From: Acinetobacter genomosp. 15BJ | GTDB taxonomy: Bacteria; Pseudomonadota; Gammaproteobacteria; Pseudomonadales; Moraxellaceae | DNA: 64,000 bases | Reading direction: 5' to 3' | Assembly: GCF_000400715.1 (NCBI RefSeq) | Contig: NZ_KE007345.1 | Span: 134,351 to 198,350, forward strand | In this document: positions 37,218 through 46,111 of the stretch, in pieces | How the letters are laid out: each line of letters begins with the position of its first letter | Position numbering within the stretch: position 1 is the stretch's first letter | Made by a program: the position numbers and the translations under genes | The notes under the pieces: model-generated | Database searches by the model: none | What the model was told of the DNA's origin: nothing | The model's input: the letters and a program-made list of their open reading frames with translations, nothing else

Positions 37218-38573
37218 TTAATTCGAACTGAGTCCACTGGTTGCAGACAGTAAATCAATACGTGGGAACACCAAACCAGTTCGCGTATCGGTAATCGGTT
37301 TACCTGTAACTCTTAAACGATTTACGGTTTGATCGATGGTCTCTGATGGTGTCACGCCATTGGCACGTAATAATGCGATTGCCCCTGCAACATGAGGCGC
37401 TGCCTGTGAAGTTCCACCTTGAGTTTCACCACCCGCGGTAATCATTGCACCTGGTGCCAATAAAGTCACCAGTGAGCCACCATTACTAAAGCATGTGATT
37501 TTATCGGCAGCTGTGGTTGGATCAGAGCATTTCAATGGATTGCCCCAAGACACCCCACCAATATTACTATCGTACACCGCACCTACTCGTACTGCACCTT
37601 TCACACAGGCTGGTGAAGAAATCCCATCGGCGAAGGCATCATTACCCGAAGCCACTACAGGTACAACACCTGCTGCACGCGCATTGGCAAAAGCCGTACT
37701 ATAGCTACTATTGCTACATTCAGAGGTATATTTCACCCCAGGTACACCCAAGCTTAAATTAATCGCTTTAATGTTATAGGTTTGTGCATTATTTACGGCC
37801 CAGTTAATGCCTGCCAGAATATCACTGTCATATGCTGTACTTGCCCATTGCCCTTGTGATCGAACTTTTCTAAACACATCAATCCCAATAATTTTGGTTT
37901 TAGATGCAACTTTGGCAACAATCCCAGAAACGTTACTGCCATGTCCATCATCATCCAAGCTATTGTCATCTGGTGCGCTATCAAAGGCATAGACCACACG
38001 ACAAGTTGAAGCTGGGGTATTGACTGCAGTACAGCCAAAGTCAGCATGTTTATAATTCACCCCAGTATCAATCACCACCACACTCGAACCCTCCCCAGTA
38101 AAGCCATTTGTAACCGCTTGAGGTTGGTTAATTAAAGGTAGACTTTCCATTGTGGTCGGGACATTTTTACGGTTTGGATAAACACCTTTTACCGTCGGAT
38201 CATTTAACACTTGCGCTAAGGTTTCACGATTTTGAATACGATATAAGCCCAAAGGCAAGCCATTAAACTCGCGTAAGGTTTGAAAACCTGCTGCGTTGCT
38301 AAATTTATTTTTGAACTGACTTTTACCATCCGCGATCAGGCTACGTTTTTCTCGCCCTAAAGTAGTGCTCGTTGCACTGCTATCGTATTCAATCAGTAGA
38401 TCATTTGAATCATTGTCGACTAAGGCATCAATATTAATTTTGCCATTCGACACTTTATTTAATGCTGCGGTGCTGAGTCGTTGTTTGAGTTGAACAGCAT
38501 CGAGTGCTGCGGCAGAGGTTGTGGTGGTATAAAAAGCACACAAGCTTAAAAGTAGTAAGGTTTTATTGTTCAC
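37218..38573 (-). CDS. Secreted S8 family (subtilisin-like) serine protease
   Basis: The 451-aa protein has a signal peptide (KTLLLLSLCAFYTTTTSAAA), a ~130-residue propeptide-like region and a subtilase domain. The triad is Asp169 (VVVIDTGVNYKHADF), His211 (DDDGHGSNVSGIVA) and Ser389 (GGTSQAAPHVAGA), with oxyanion Asn311 (VASGND). Six cysteines in the catalytic domain suggest disulfides, as in extracellular members. No C-terminal autotransporter or sorting domain is present, so export is probably Sec plus type II secretion. The 103-aa gene just upstream on the same strand may be co-expressed. Confidence 0.93.
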   Translation of the reverse strand: MNNKTLLLLSLCAFYTTTTSAAALDAVQLKQRLSTAALNKVSNGKINIDALVDNDSNDLLIEYDSSATSTTLGREKRSLIADGKSQFKNKFSNAAGFQTLREFNGLPLGLYRIQNRETLAQVLNDPTVKGVYPNRKNVPTTMESLPLINQPQAVTNGFTGEGSSVVVIDTGVNYKHADFGCTAVNTPASTCRVVYAFDSAPDDNSLDDDGHGSNVSGIVAKVASKTKIIGIDVFRKVRSQGQWASTAYDSDILAGINWAVNNAQTYNIKAINLSLGVPGVKYTSECSNSSYSTAFANARAAGVVPVVASGNDAFADGISSPACVKGAVRVGAVYDSNIGGVSWGNPLKCSDPTTAADKITCFSNGGSLVTLLAPGAMITAGGETQGGTSQAAPHVAGAIALLRANGVTPSETIDQTVNRLRVTGKPITDTRTGLVFPRIDLLSATSGLSSN

Positions 38574-38649
38574 TATTGATCTCCATCGTTCTTGGATAAA
38601 GAACGGTTCTTAATATCTGTTTTTCTTGGATAAAAGAAACCCAGACGAT

Positions 38650-38961
38650 TTAAAGTTTTTTAATTTCATTGGCTGGATCAGTGTCAGGATCAATCGGTTG
38701 TATCGAAGGATCGCTTTTCGTATCATAAAATTGGGTATCTTTTTGAGTTGTCTCCAATTTTTTCAACATATGTGATGTGGTATGTTCGGTTGTGTTCACC
38801 TCCTGTTTGGTTAAAACGGTTGAAATATTCCCTGAATGATCAGGGCTGATCTGATAAATTGCGGTATCGTCTGTTGAACTGGTCGGTTCGGCAGGTTCAA
38901 AGTAGAAAACCACCACACCCAGTGCAATCAATACAATTAAAAATGCTGCGATCTGTTTCAT
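38650..38961 (-). CDS. Small membrane-anchored protein upstream of the protease
   Basis: The 103-aa protein has an N-terminal hydrophobic segment (KQIAAFLIVLIALGVVVFYF) without a cleavage or lipid motif, so it is likely a single-pass anchor. A long polar, Thr/Ser/Asp-rich and probably disordered periplasmic part follows, ending IKKL. AGAATATG gives a usable ribosome site. It precedes the S8 protease gene by 76 bases on the same strand. It has no recognised family; a role in protease folding or retention is only a guess. Confidence 0.7.
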   Translation of the reverse strand: MKQIAAFLIVLIALGVVVFYFEPAEPTSSTDDTAIYQISPDHSGNISTVLTKQEVNTTEHTTSHMLKKLETTQKDTQFYDTKSDPSIQPIDPDTDPANEIKKL

Positions 38962-39278
38962 TCATATTCTCCAGCGCTTTATTTACTGGCCATTACTTGG
39001 TTTTCAATTCTTTTTCTATAAATAATGCGAATACAATTTAAGATTCACTTTATATTTCACATATATCTTTAAATAAAATACGATCTGAATCGTGGGTTTA
39101 TAAAAAATATAGCGGCATCATGGTGTTTAATCTTGTGCTTCCTAGTGCAAAATTTCTACGCACAGCAAACACGATGAAAAAAATGAAATGACTAAAAAAG
39201 TGCAATCACAATTTCACATAGTTATACCAAGCAATAAAAATGCCATTATTTTGATCTTTTTTGAATCGGTTTAAAGCT
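38962..39278. other. AT-rich intergenic region left of the IS element
   Basis: These 317 bases lie between the 103-aa gene and the IS30 left end. They are AT-rich with no convincing reading frame, RNA structure or repeat. They probably hold the promoter of the 103-aa/S8 genes. Confidence 0.4.
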
Positions 39279-40367
39279 GGGCGAATTCAAACATGAGGTG
39301 CGACAGTTTGAAAAGTCTTATGATAATCAACAAGCTGAGCAAATTTCTCTAATGGTGTAAGCCAATCTAACGCTTTTCTAGGACGAGTATTCAGTGACAT
39401 GGCAACTTGATTTAAATAATGCTGATCTGCCTGATTTAAATCAATCCCTTTAGGTAAATATTGCCTAATTAAACCATTCATATTTTCGCATGTGCCTTTT
39501 TGCCAGGGTGAATGTGGGTCACAGAAATATACATCTATGCCTAAATCTTCTTCAAGTATTTTATGTTCTGCCATCTCGCGTCCACGGTCATAGGTCAACG
39601 TTTTACGCAGTTCTGCAGGTAAATATTTCAGAGCTTCAGTTAAAGCCTTGCGCACTGATTCTGCCTTTGCATCAGGTAATGTTGCCAAGATACAGAGCCG
39701 TGTATTTCGTTCAATAAGTGTTGCTATCGAACTTTTATTGTCTTTACCTTTAATTAAATCAGCTTCCCAATGACCCGGTATTTTTCTTTCTTGAACTTCG
39801 GCTGGGCGCTCATGAATAGTTTTAATATCCTGTAATATAGAATCTTTTTTAGGTTCACCGTTAGCTTTTCGCTTTTTATTTTCATGACGCAGACAGGATA
39901 ATAAGTCTTTTTTCAACTCACCCTTTGGTAATGCTCGTATCGTTGAATAAATCGTTGTATGGCTTACATTCATTGTTTGATCCAAATCAGGAAATGTCTT
40001 TAAACGCTTTGCTATTTGCTGAGGAGACCATAAACAACGGATCGCTTCAACAATAAATTTCCAGAGGATTGAATCGATTTTGAGTTTTCTGTGACCACGT
40101 CTACGTCTAGCGAAGGTGTTATCAGAAGCATATCGAGCTTGATAAACGTCATTGATGCTATTTCTTTTAAGCTCACGATAGATCGTACTAGGATGTCTTT
40201 TAATGAGTTCAGCAAATTTTCTGGCTGAAAAGCCTTCTTTTCTTGACTCAAGCATTAATGCAGTACGATCTTCAAAGTTAAGATGATGGTATGACAATTT
40301 TATATACTCCATAAACCCTTTAAATTAATTAGGTGGTTTATGTCGCACTTCAAGTTTTACTCTGCCC
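39279..40367 (-). mobile_element. IS30-family insertion sequence (ISAba125-like size)
   Basis: The element is about 1089 bp, bounded by imperfect 27-bp inverted repeats: 39279-39305 (beginning GGGC and ending GTGCGACA) and 40341-40367 (its inverted counterpart), matching at about 20 of 27 positions. It holds one intact transposase. I see no identical 2-3 bp target duplication flanking these boundaries (GCT on the left, TAT on the right). Either the boundary is off by a base or the duplication has decayed. The size and family resemble ISAba125 of Acinetobacter; identity needs a database match. Confidence 0.9.
39287..40312 (-). CDS. IS30 family transposase
   Basis: The 341-aa DDE transposase has an N-terminal IS30 helix-turn-helix (ARKFAELIKRHPSTIYRELKRN, residues ~30-51) and a catalytic core with the first Asp in GHWEADLIKGKDNKS, the second in LTYDRGREMAEHK and the Glu in HSPWQKGTCENMNGLIRQYLPKG. 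The frame is intact from ATG 40312 to its stop 8 bases inside the left terminal repeat. It should be functional. Confidence 0.96.
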   Translation of the reverse strand: MEYIKLSYHHLNFEDRTALMLESRKEGFSARKFAELIKRHPSTIYRELKRNSINDVYQARYASDNTFARRRRGHRKLKIDSILWKFIVEAIRCLWSPQQIAKRLKTFPDLDQTMNVSHTTIYSTIRALPKGELKKDLLSCLRHENKKRKANGEPKKDSILQDIKTIHERPAEVQERKIPGHWEADLIKGKDNKSSIATLIERNTRLCILATLPDAKAESVRKALTEALKYLPAELRKTLTYDRGREMAEHKILEEDLGIDVYFCDPHSPWQKGTCENMNGLIRQYLPKGIDLNQADQHYLNQVAMSLNTRPRKALDWLTPLEKFAQLVDYHKTFQTVAPHV

Positions 40368-40667
40368 TATTTATTTATTCATAATTTTCATATTATTTTT
40401 GCTAAAACATAACCAAATCACGATTACTTTTTATCTTAATTTTTTTCCGAAACTGATGAGTAACAGAAGCCTATATGATTTTAAAAATGATCTTTTTCAC
40501 GTTCTTATGCGTGTAATCGCTCTCCATAATTCCCTTCTAAAGTGTTTTTAAGCTGTAATCAGGTTGTAACGTTTTGATGAAATCCATAGATTTCTACTTT
40601 TTGCTGGCTATGATGCAATTGCGTTAATGAAGTACCCCAATACGGTACATCGCTTAAGGAAATCGCA
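40368..40667. other. Intergenic region right of the IS element
   Basis: These 300 bases are AT-rich. A short inverted repeat GTACC-N7-GGTAC lies about 30 bases before the next gene, followed by a strong AAGGAAA ribosome site. The promoter of the 202-aa protein gene should be here; it could also be read from an outward IS30 promoter, but I do not see a clear one. Confidence 0.4.
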
Positions 40668-41276
40668 ATGAAAAAAATGATCAAAACAGCTATCGTGACA
40701 ACCTCTATCCTCGCTTCTGCTTCAGTTTTTGCGCAGAACGTAGGCGCAAATGCCAGTGGCTCAGCTGAAGTCAATGTACAATCAGGTGGCCTACTTAAAG
40801 GTGTCACAGGTGCAGTGAAAGGTACAGCACAAGGCGTCGGTCAAGTGGCTCAAGGTGTTGGTCATACTGCACATAATGTCGGTCATGCTGCGTTAAATAC
40901 TGGCGTTGCAGCCACGCATCAAACCGTTAACACGGCAACGAATGTTGGTGCTAAAGTCGCGAATAAAACAGGTGAAGTCGTAAAAAATACCAAAGACTAT
41001 GCTGTAGAGAAGGCGGTTGATGGTAAAGAATTCGCTGCAGATACGACTGCAAATGTAAAACAGCGCATTGCGGATAAACAGGCAACTTCTAAATCATTGA
41101 ATTTGGAAGCACAAACCAATGCCAAAGCACAATTGAATGGCAAAACAACTGCCGTAAATGCAAAAACAGGTTTGAACGCTGATAAAAAGAACCTGCAAAC
41201 AGGTGCGAATGTTGGCGTTAAAGTATTAGGTGTAAATGCCAACGTCAATACCAATGCAAAAATTGGTGCGAATTAA
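40668..41276 (+). CDS. Exported Ala/Asn/Gly-rich repeat protein, unknown function
   Basis: The 202-aa protein has a signal peptide (IKTAIVTTSILASASVFA, cleaved before QNVGA). The mature part is low in complexity: GTAQGVGQVAQGVGHTAHNVGHAAL-type heptad/undecad repeats, then a Lys-rich helix, then TNAKAQLNGKTTAVNAKTGLNA repeats. No cysteine or enzyme motif. It looks like an LEA- or apolipoprotein-like periplasmic protein. A role in desiccation or envelope protection would fit Acinetobacter but is unproven. Confidence 0.85.
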   Translation: MKKMIKTAIVTTSILASASVFAQNVGANASGSAEVNVQSGGLLKGVTGAVKGTAQGVGQVAQGVGHTAHNVGHAALNTGVAATHQTVNTATNVGAKVANKTGEVVKNTKDYAVEKAVDGKEFAADTTANVKQRIADKQATSKSLNLEAQTNAKAQLNGKTTAVNAKTGLNADKKNLQTGANVGVKVLGVNANVNTNAKIGAN

Positions 41277-41292
41277 TACGCTGTAAAATATC

Positions 41293-41325
41293 AAAAAGCC
41301 CTTTGAACGTTCAAAGGGCTTTTTT
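41293..41325 (+). terminator. Terminator between the 202-aa gene and the convergent hydrolase gene
   Basis: A 15-bp perfect inverted repeat (AAAAAGCCCTTTGAA and its complement) has a 2-base centre with A- and T-runs on both sides, so it works in both directions. Confidence 0.92.
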
Positions 41326-41341
41326 ATTGTCATTGCAACGC

Positions 41342-42619
41342 TCAGCAAAGTTGTAGCTTGGTTTGCTCGTCCGCATTATTCTCAATGAATTGAGTAAAGC
41401 CAGATGCATCACAACTTAAGGTCAGTTGCTTATAACTCAAACTATAAAAATCGGCGTAGTGTTTAAACACCAACGGCGATTGATCCAGCGCAAAAGGTTC
41501 GCCCTCTTTGACCAATTTGTGAATTCCACGATCATTCATGCTCAGTAAATAATATTCATCATTCAATCTGAGCTTCACCAAACTATTAGCAGTCAGGTTT
41601 AATGGCAATAGATAGGCTGGATTGGCCGCAATGATCTCAGGGTTATAACTCTCTAATTTCAAGCTTGCCAAATTAAAGACCAAAAACTGATTCTGCACAT
41701 TCACCACATTGGCGGCTTGAGTCTCGCTATGTTGTGCAAAATGCAGATGTACGCCCAGCTTATGTAAATTCTGTTCAGTGCCTTGTTTTAGATTAAACAG
41801 CTGCTGTACCAGTTTTTGTTTGAGAGCAGCATCAAAATAACGCTCATCTAAGGCAATGTCGTTCTGTTGCAGTATTTTTAATAAAGCCTGATTATGGCGC
41901 GGCAACAAAGCATCCAACACATGTCGATAATAGAACTTACTTTGCTTTTTAACCTCTCGAACCCGCTTATAGAAATAAGTGATTTCAAATGGTTTAACCA
42001 CAAAATCATTCAACAACTGAGAACTTGCCAAGACCGAAAGTGCTTCATGTCCTGTAAATGGCAAATGTATCACATGCATTTTAGGCAATAAGGGTTGGAT
42101 CTTTAAAAAATGCTCTTTATCTTCGGCATAGTAAGGATCATAGACGATAATATATTCACGCGATGAATCTACTTCATCTACCTGAATCTGCATGTCTTGA
42201 TGGATAGACGCATCAAAAAACTCAGCATAACGGCGATCTTGTACCACACTAGGGTCAATAGAATACTGCGGTACAAAAGCCACAATCTTTTGCATATTCA
42301 ATAAATTTGAATATTTGATTGCAGCATAACCACCCATTGAGCCGCCATAGCCGACAATGCCTTTAAATTGCTGCAAAATCGGTTGAATCTGCTGCTGCAT
42401 CTGCAACATGCTACTTTTCGGAAACCATGATTTTTGCTTCGGCATAATGCCGATCACATTGTATTGATATTTTATTAAGGATTTTTCAGCATTAATTGAC
42501 ATGCCTTTAGCGCGACTAATCAAATCGCCAAACGAAATCACTAAAGTGTCACTTGAACCTTTTAAAAAAATAACGCGAATATGCTCATCTTCAAATATTA
42601 TTTGCTTATCCATGCTCAC
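41342..42619 (-). CDS. Alpha/beta-hydrolase-fold protein, unknown substrate
   Basis: The 425-aa cytoplasmic protein has no signal peptide. Its N-terminal half has an alpha/beta-hydrolase layout: nucleophile elbow GYGGSMGGYAA near residues 90-100 (Ser in G-G-S-M-G-G), a likely acid in IVYDPYYAED near 160, and His in PFTGHEAL near 190. The C-terminal half (from ~215) has no recognised domain. It looks like a ligand or carbohydrate-related extension with beta-rich tail. It is divergent from a methyltransferase gene. An esterase, lipase or peptidase role is possible. Confidence 0.75.
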   Translation of the reverse strand: MSMDKQIIFEDEHIRVIFLKGSSDTLVISFGDLISRAKGMSINAEKSLIKYQYNVIGIMPKQKSWFPKSSMLQMQQQIQPILQQFKGIVGYGGSMGGYAAIKYSNLLNMQKIVAFVPQYSIDPSVVQDRRYAEFFDASIHQDMQIQVDEVDSSREYIIVYDPYYAEDKEHFLKIQPLLPKMHVIHLPFTGHEALSVLASSQLLNDFVVKPFEITYFYKRVREVKKQSKFYYRHVLDALLPRHNQALLKILQQNDIALDERYFDAALKQKLVQQLFNLKQGTEQNLHKLGVHLHFAQHSETQAANVVNVQNQFLVFNLASLKLESYNPEIIAANPAYLLPLNLTANSLVKLRLNDEYYLLSMNDRGIHKLVKEGEPFALDQSPLVFKHYADFYSLSYKQLTLSCDASGFTQFIENNADEQTKLQLC

Positions 42620-42734
42620 ACTGAAAAGTTAATCCTAGGTCTGTAGCAAAAAGTCACCAAATGATGGCTTTGCCAAACCATAATTGCGGAGTATCTTATT
42701 TTATAGAGATAAAACAGATTAAAAAGCGCAAAAA

Positions 42735-43514
42735 ATGACACAATCCTTACATCCTGCTGCTCAAAAAGGCTTTAGTTTAGGGGCCGAACTGTACCAACAG
42801 GTTCGTCCCAGTTACCCACAAGAAATAGCGGTTTGGCTGCAAGATCGCCTCCAAATAGGTGAAAGTTCCACTGTTATAGACCTCGGTGCAGGGACTGGCA
42901 AATTCTTACCTTATCTAATTCAAACGCAGGCAAAAGTGATCGCTATCGAGCCTGTTACTGAAATGTTGCAGCAGCTTCAACAAGCTTATCCGACAGTCGA
43001 TTGTCTGCAAGCATTCAGTAGCGAACTACCATTCGCCGATGCGTCAATTGATGCAATTCTCTGTGCTCAATCATTCCACTGGTTTGCCAATATCGAAACG
43101 CTCAATGAAATATATCGGGTACTTAAGCCATCAGGCCATCTAGGGCTGATCTGGAATCAACGCGATACCGCTGTTAATTGGGTCAAAGCCTTAGCCGATG
43201 AAATTGCACCTTTAGAAGGCGATACCCCTCGTTATCATAGTGAATTATGGAAACAGGTTTTTGAAGGACAATCCTTATTTAAACTGGATGGATTAACGAC
43301 CTTTCAACAGGCGCATCAGGGCACTGTCGAACAGGTAGTGAGTAAACGCTTGCTGTCTACCAGTTTTATTGCCGCGATGCCCTCAACAGAGCAACAACAG
43401 TTAAAAGCAAAGTTTGAACAAATTGTATTTGATTTTACTGGCTTAACTGCGCAAGATCAGATTAGTTTCCCCTATACCACCTTTGCCTACCATTTTCAGA
43501 AAATATCCAATTAA
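42735..43514 (+). CDS. Class I SAM-dependent methyltransferase
   Basis: The 259-aa protein has the class I methyltransferase motif I VIDLGAGTGKFLPYL (near residue 46), motif II with the acidic Glu in KVIAIEPVTEMLQQL, and post-II DAILCAQSFHWFA, typical of the type 11/UbiE-like group. The FHWF sequence is common in trans-aconitate and similar small-molecule methyltransferases. The substrate is unknown. It lies 19 bases before the following lipoprotein gene on the same strand, so they may be co-transcribed. Confidence 0.9.
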   Translation: MTQSLHPAAQKGFSLGAELYQQVRPSYPQEIAVWLQDRLQIGESSTVIDLGAGTGKFLPYLIQTQAKVIAIEPVTEMLQQLQQAYPTVDCLQAFSSELPFADASIDAILCAQSFHWFANIETLNEIYRVLKPSGHLGLIWNQRDTAVNWVKALADEIAPLEGDTPRYHSELWKQVFEGQSLFKLDGLTTFQQAHQGTVEQVVSKRLLSTSFIAAMPSTEQQQLKAKFEQIVFDFTGLTAQDQISFPYTTFAYHFQKISN

Positions 43515-43533
43515 TTCTTGAACGAGTCGCGCT

Positions 43534-44097
43534 ATGCCTAACCTAAAAACCACATTTGCCATCACCTGTGTACTCAGTTCAGCGCTGATGCTCAGTGCTT
43601 GTAATAAGGACAAAGAGCCGACTGCAAAGCAAGAACAGCAAAGCAGTGCAAGTAATGATGCGATTGGCCAGCTGAATCAAACGCCAATCAAGCAATTCCC
43701 TGCCACAGCAGATGATGGTCATGATATTGCGATTTTAGAAGATTATGACAATCGCTTTACCGACATGAGCGATAGTATGGAAATTGAATTGGCCAAAATG
43801 AAAGAAGCCAATACGTTAACACCTGAATTTGAACAGCAGCGCCAAAAGGACAATGTAAAATCTGCGCTTGCCATGCTGAAAGATTTAGAGTTAAAAACTG
43901 AACAAGGGCGTTATATCCAAGGCTTGCTCTACGACTATTGGGAACAACAAGCCAAAGTCTTAGAACAAGGAAATGTATCGAATCAGACTAACGCAAACAA
44001 ACAAGTCAATCATCTGAATGAATATTTACATGCGCAAAGCCAATTACATCATTGGAGAAATGCGCAAACACCTGAAACCAAGATGCAGGCTGAATAA
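43534..44097 (+). CDS. Lipoprotein, unknown function
   Basis: The 187-aa protein starts with a lipoprotein signal (LKTTFAITCVLSSALMLSAC). The mature part is Gln-rich, with long amphipathic helices (MEIELAKMKEANTL... DNVKSALAMLKDLELKT) and no cysteines. It follows the methyltransferase gene by 19 bases. No family recognised. Confidence 0.85.
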   Translation: MPNLKTTFAITCVLSSALMLSACNKDKEPTAKQEQQSSASNDAIGQLNQTPIKQFPATADDGHDIAILEDYDNRFTDMSDSMEIELAKMKEANTLTPEFEQQRQKDNVKSALAMLKDLELKTEQGRYIQGLLYDYWEQQAKVLEQGNVSNQTNANKQVNHLNEYLHAQSQLHHWRNAQTPETKMQAE

Positions 44098-44108
44098 TTC
44101 ACAGCTAT

Positions 44109-44137
44109 AAAAAAGAGGGTTTCTTACCCTCTTTTTT
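44109..44137 (+). terminator. Terminator after the 187-aa lipoprotein gene
   Basis: The stem AAAAGAGGGT/ACCCTCTTTT with a 5-base loop is followed by a T-run. It is shared with the convergent gene at 44156. Confidence 0.9.
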
Positions 44138-44155
44138 ATTTAGATCGCTATCTAA

Positions 44156-44719
44156 TTAAATATTTTGTTTTTCGATCCACTGAATAGAACTCACACGAAA
44201 TAATTCACATGCGCCATCGCCAACCCCACCTGGGGTTAAAGAAGATTTCCACACCAAGTCCTTATCACGGACCTCAACCAGCTCACCTTTGAGTTGAACC
44301 AAGTCACCACGTTTTACTTGCTTGATTTGTTTGGCAATTTCCGGATTGGCAGGAATAATATGCATATTGGACACCAATTTGATCGCTTGATCAGGTGGCA
44401 CAGGCAGCGTATTCATTTTCCAATTTAGATAACGGTCATATTGACGTACATCAATCGTCCGTGCGATCGCAGGATCAGTAAACAACCCCAAACTCACCGC
44501 ATAATCAATTGGAGAAAATTTGGCTTGCTCATCGTCGTGATAAACTTTTGATCCGAGAATACGGAAATTACCATCAAAAGGTTTTAACACCGAAATCGAT
44601 TGATATTCCACAACAGGCGCTAAGCCATTGGCAATGTTATATTCTGCCTGACCCGTTGATGCATGTGTTTGCCCAATTGCAGCCACCATGCATAAACTCA
44701 TCCATAGACGTTTTTTCAT
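44156..44719 (-). CDS. Conserved exported protein, OB-like C-terminus, unknown function
   Basis: The 187-aa protein has a Sec signal peptide (KKRLWMSLCMVAAIGQTHA, cleaved near AST). The mature part includes YDRYLNWKM, NMHIIPANPEIAKQIKQVKRGDLVQLKGELVEV, an OB-like strand pair, and WKSSLTPGGVGDGACELFRVSSIQWI. I recall this last type of motif (WxSSLTRxDxGxGACEL) in conserved uncharacterised proteobacterial proteins. The role is not known. Confidence 0.82.
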   Translation of the reverse strand: MKKRLWMSLCMVAAIGQTHASTGQAEYNIANGLAPVVEYQSISVLKPFDGNFRILGSKVYHDDEQAKFSPIDYAVSLGLFTDPAIARTIDVRQYDRYLNWKMNTLPVPPDQAIKLVSNMHIIPANPEIAKQIKQVKRGDLVQLKGELVEVRDKDLVWKSSLTPGGVGDGACELFRVSSIQWIEKQNI

Positions 44720-44881
44720 GGCTCGATTATCCTCGAAAAATATTAGAAAAGCCTTTCCCTTGATAGTATGCTGAGATGGTGAAAAAAAGTGCTTTTTTTG
44801 GTAACAGTCAAATTCATTTTAGTCATATTTTTGTGCTGTTAGTGAAGTATCCTCTTTATTAAAACCAACGAATGGATCTCT

Positions 44882-45517
44882 ATGATTTACCAATTCTACC
44901 AACGTCATATCTTTCCTCATTTGCTCAATCAGGTCATGCAAACCGCCAGCTTGATGGATCGACGTCGTGAATTATTACTTCCACTCGAAGGTGAAGTACT
45001 CGAAATTGGTTTTGGTACAGGGCTCAATATTCCCTTTTATGGTAATGTTGATTCAGTGTACGCCTTAGAACCCAATTCGGATATTTATCAACTGGCAGTA
45101 GATCGTGTACAACATGCTCCCTTTTATGTGAAACATGTACAATCCAGTGCAGAAAAACTCCCCTTTGCAGATGCGTCTTTAGATCATATTGTTTCAACAT
45201 GGACCTTATGCAGTATTGCGCATTTAGACCAAGCATTGGCTGAAATACATCGGGTGCTGAAACCAACAGGAACCTTCCATCTTGTTGAGCATGTCAAACA
45301 TCCAAACTCAACAAAAATACAATCTTTGCAAACGCTGCTGACTCCAATTCAAAAACGTATTGCCGATGGTTGTCATCTAAACCGAGACATTGAACGCCAG
45401 CTCTTACAAGCCAAATTTAAATTCATCGAAAAAGAATATTTTGATGCAGAAGGTATTCCTGCTGTCGCACAAACAATGCTGTTGGCGCGTGTACAAAAAT
45501 TAGATATTGCTCATTGA
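44882..45517 (+). CDS. Class I SAM-dependent methyltransferase
   Basis: This 211-aa methyltransferase has motif I EVLEIGFGTGLNIPFYG (near residue 38), the acidic motif II residue in VYALEPNSDIYQLA, and LDHIVSTWTLCSIAHLDQALAEIHRVLKPTGTFHLVEH. It is most like the phosphatidylethanolamine/small-molecule type 11 group (the human METTL7-like branch has a similar C-TLCS motif). It ends 7 bases past the stop of the convergent gene. The substrate is unknown. Confidence 0.9.
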   Translation: MIYQFYQRHIFPHLLNQVMQTASLMDRRRELLLPLEGEVLEIGFGTGLNIPFYGNVDSVYALEPNSDIYQLAVDRVQHAPFYVKHVQSSAEKLPFADASLDHIVSTWTLCSIAHLDQALAEIHRVLKPTGTFHLVEHVKHPNSTKIQSLQTLLTPIQKRIADGCHLNRDIERQLLQAKFKFIEKEYFDAEGIPAVAQTMLLARVQKLDIAH

Positions 45518-45981
45518 CCTTCAAAATCGATTCGCAAGGTTTCAAAACGAATACGCCCCTCTGTGACCGCTTGAGCAATCGCCTGCTGTCCTTTGCTTAA
45601 GCGTGCGCCACCGCTTTTAATATCCAGTAAAATCACTTCAATATCTTCGGCTGTACCATCGCCATCGCGAAAATCGGTATAACCATCAAAAATAACGTAG
45701 TCGACTGGATCACCTAAAAACTTAGCATCGCTTGGTAAATAACGGAACTCAGGCAGGATCGGTGCAAACTGCTCTGCCATTTTCCCTTTCAATACCGCGC
45801 GACTGGTATTGACGCTGCGCTTCTGAGCATCAAGCAAAGCCTGTTTATGTTCTAACTCTAGTTCGGCGATATATTTTTCATACTCAGCCTGAATCCGACC
45901 ATTACGTGTACTGGATAAAATAATCGTCGTAATCACGACACCAATACAACCACCAATCAGCATCGCAAGCCAAACAGACAT
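45511..45981 (-). CDS. Holliday-junction-resolvase-like predicted endonuclease (PF10107 type)
   Basis: The 156-aa protein has an N-terminal membrane helix (VWLAMLIGGCIGVVITTIIL), a coiled-coil-like stretch (residues ~30-60) and a nuclease-like domain. The pattern KGKMAEQFAPILPEF, FLGDPVDYVIFDG, IEVILLDIKSGGARLSKGQQAIAQAV gives the E...D...D-x-K order of PD-(D/E)XK enzymes distantly related to archaeal Holliday resolvases. A membrane-tethered nuclease is odd; activity is unproven. Its stop overlaps the convergent methyltransferase gene by 7 bases. Confidence 0.85.
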   Translation of the reverse strand: MSVWLAMLIGGCIGVVITTIILSSTRNGRIQAEYEKYIAELELEHKQALLDAQKRSVNTSRAVLKGKMAEQFAPILPEFRYLPSDAKFLGDPVDYVIFDGYTDFRDGDGTAEDIEVILLDIKSGGARLSKGQQAIAQAVTEGRIRFETLRIDFEGQ

Positions 45982-46111
45982 ATCAACTTTCCTTTTCTTG
46001 AATGCAGCTATTTAACTGCAACATTAAACTTTTGTCATGTGTAACACACTTGACCGAAAAAGATGCTAAGGTATAAACGAATACGAGAGCCTAGTTAATA
46101 AATCTAATTTC

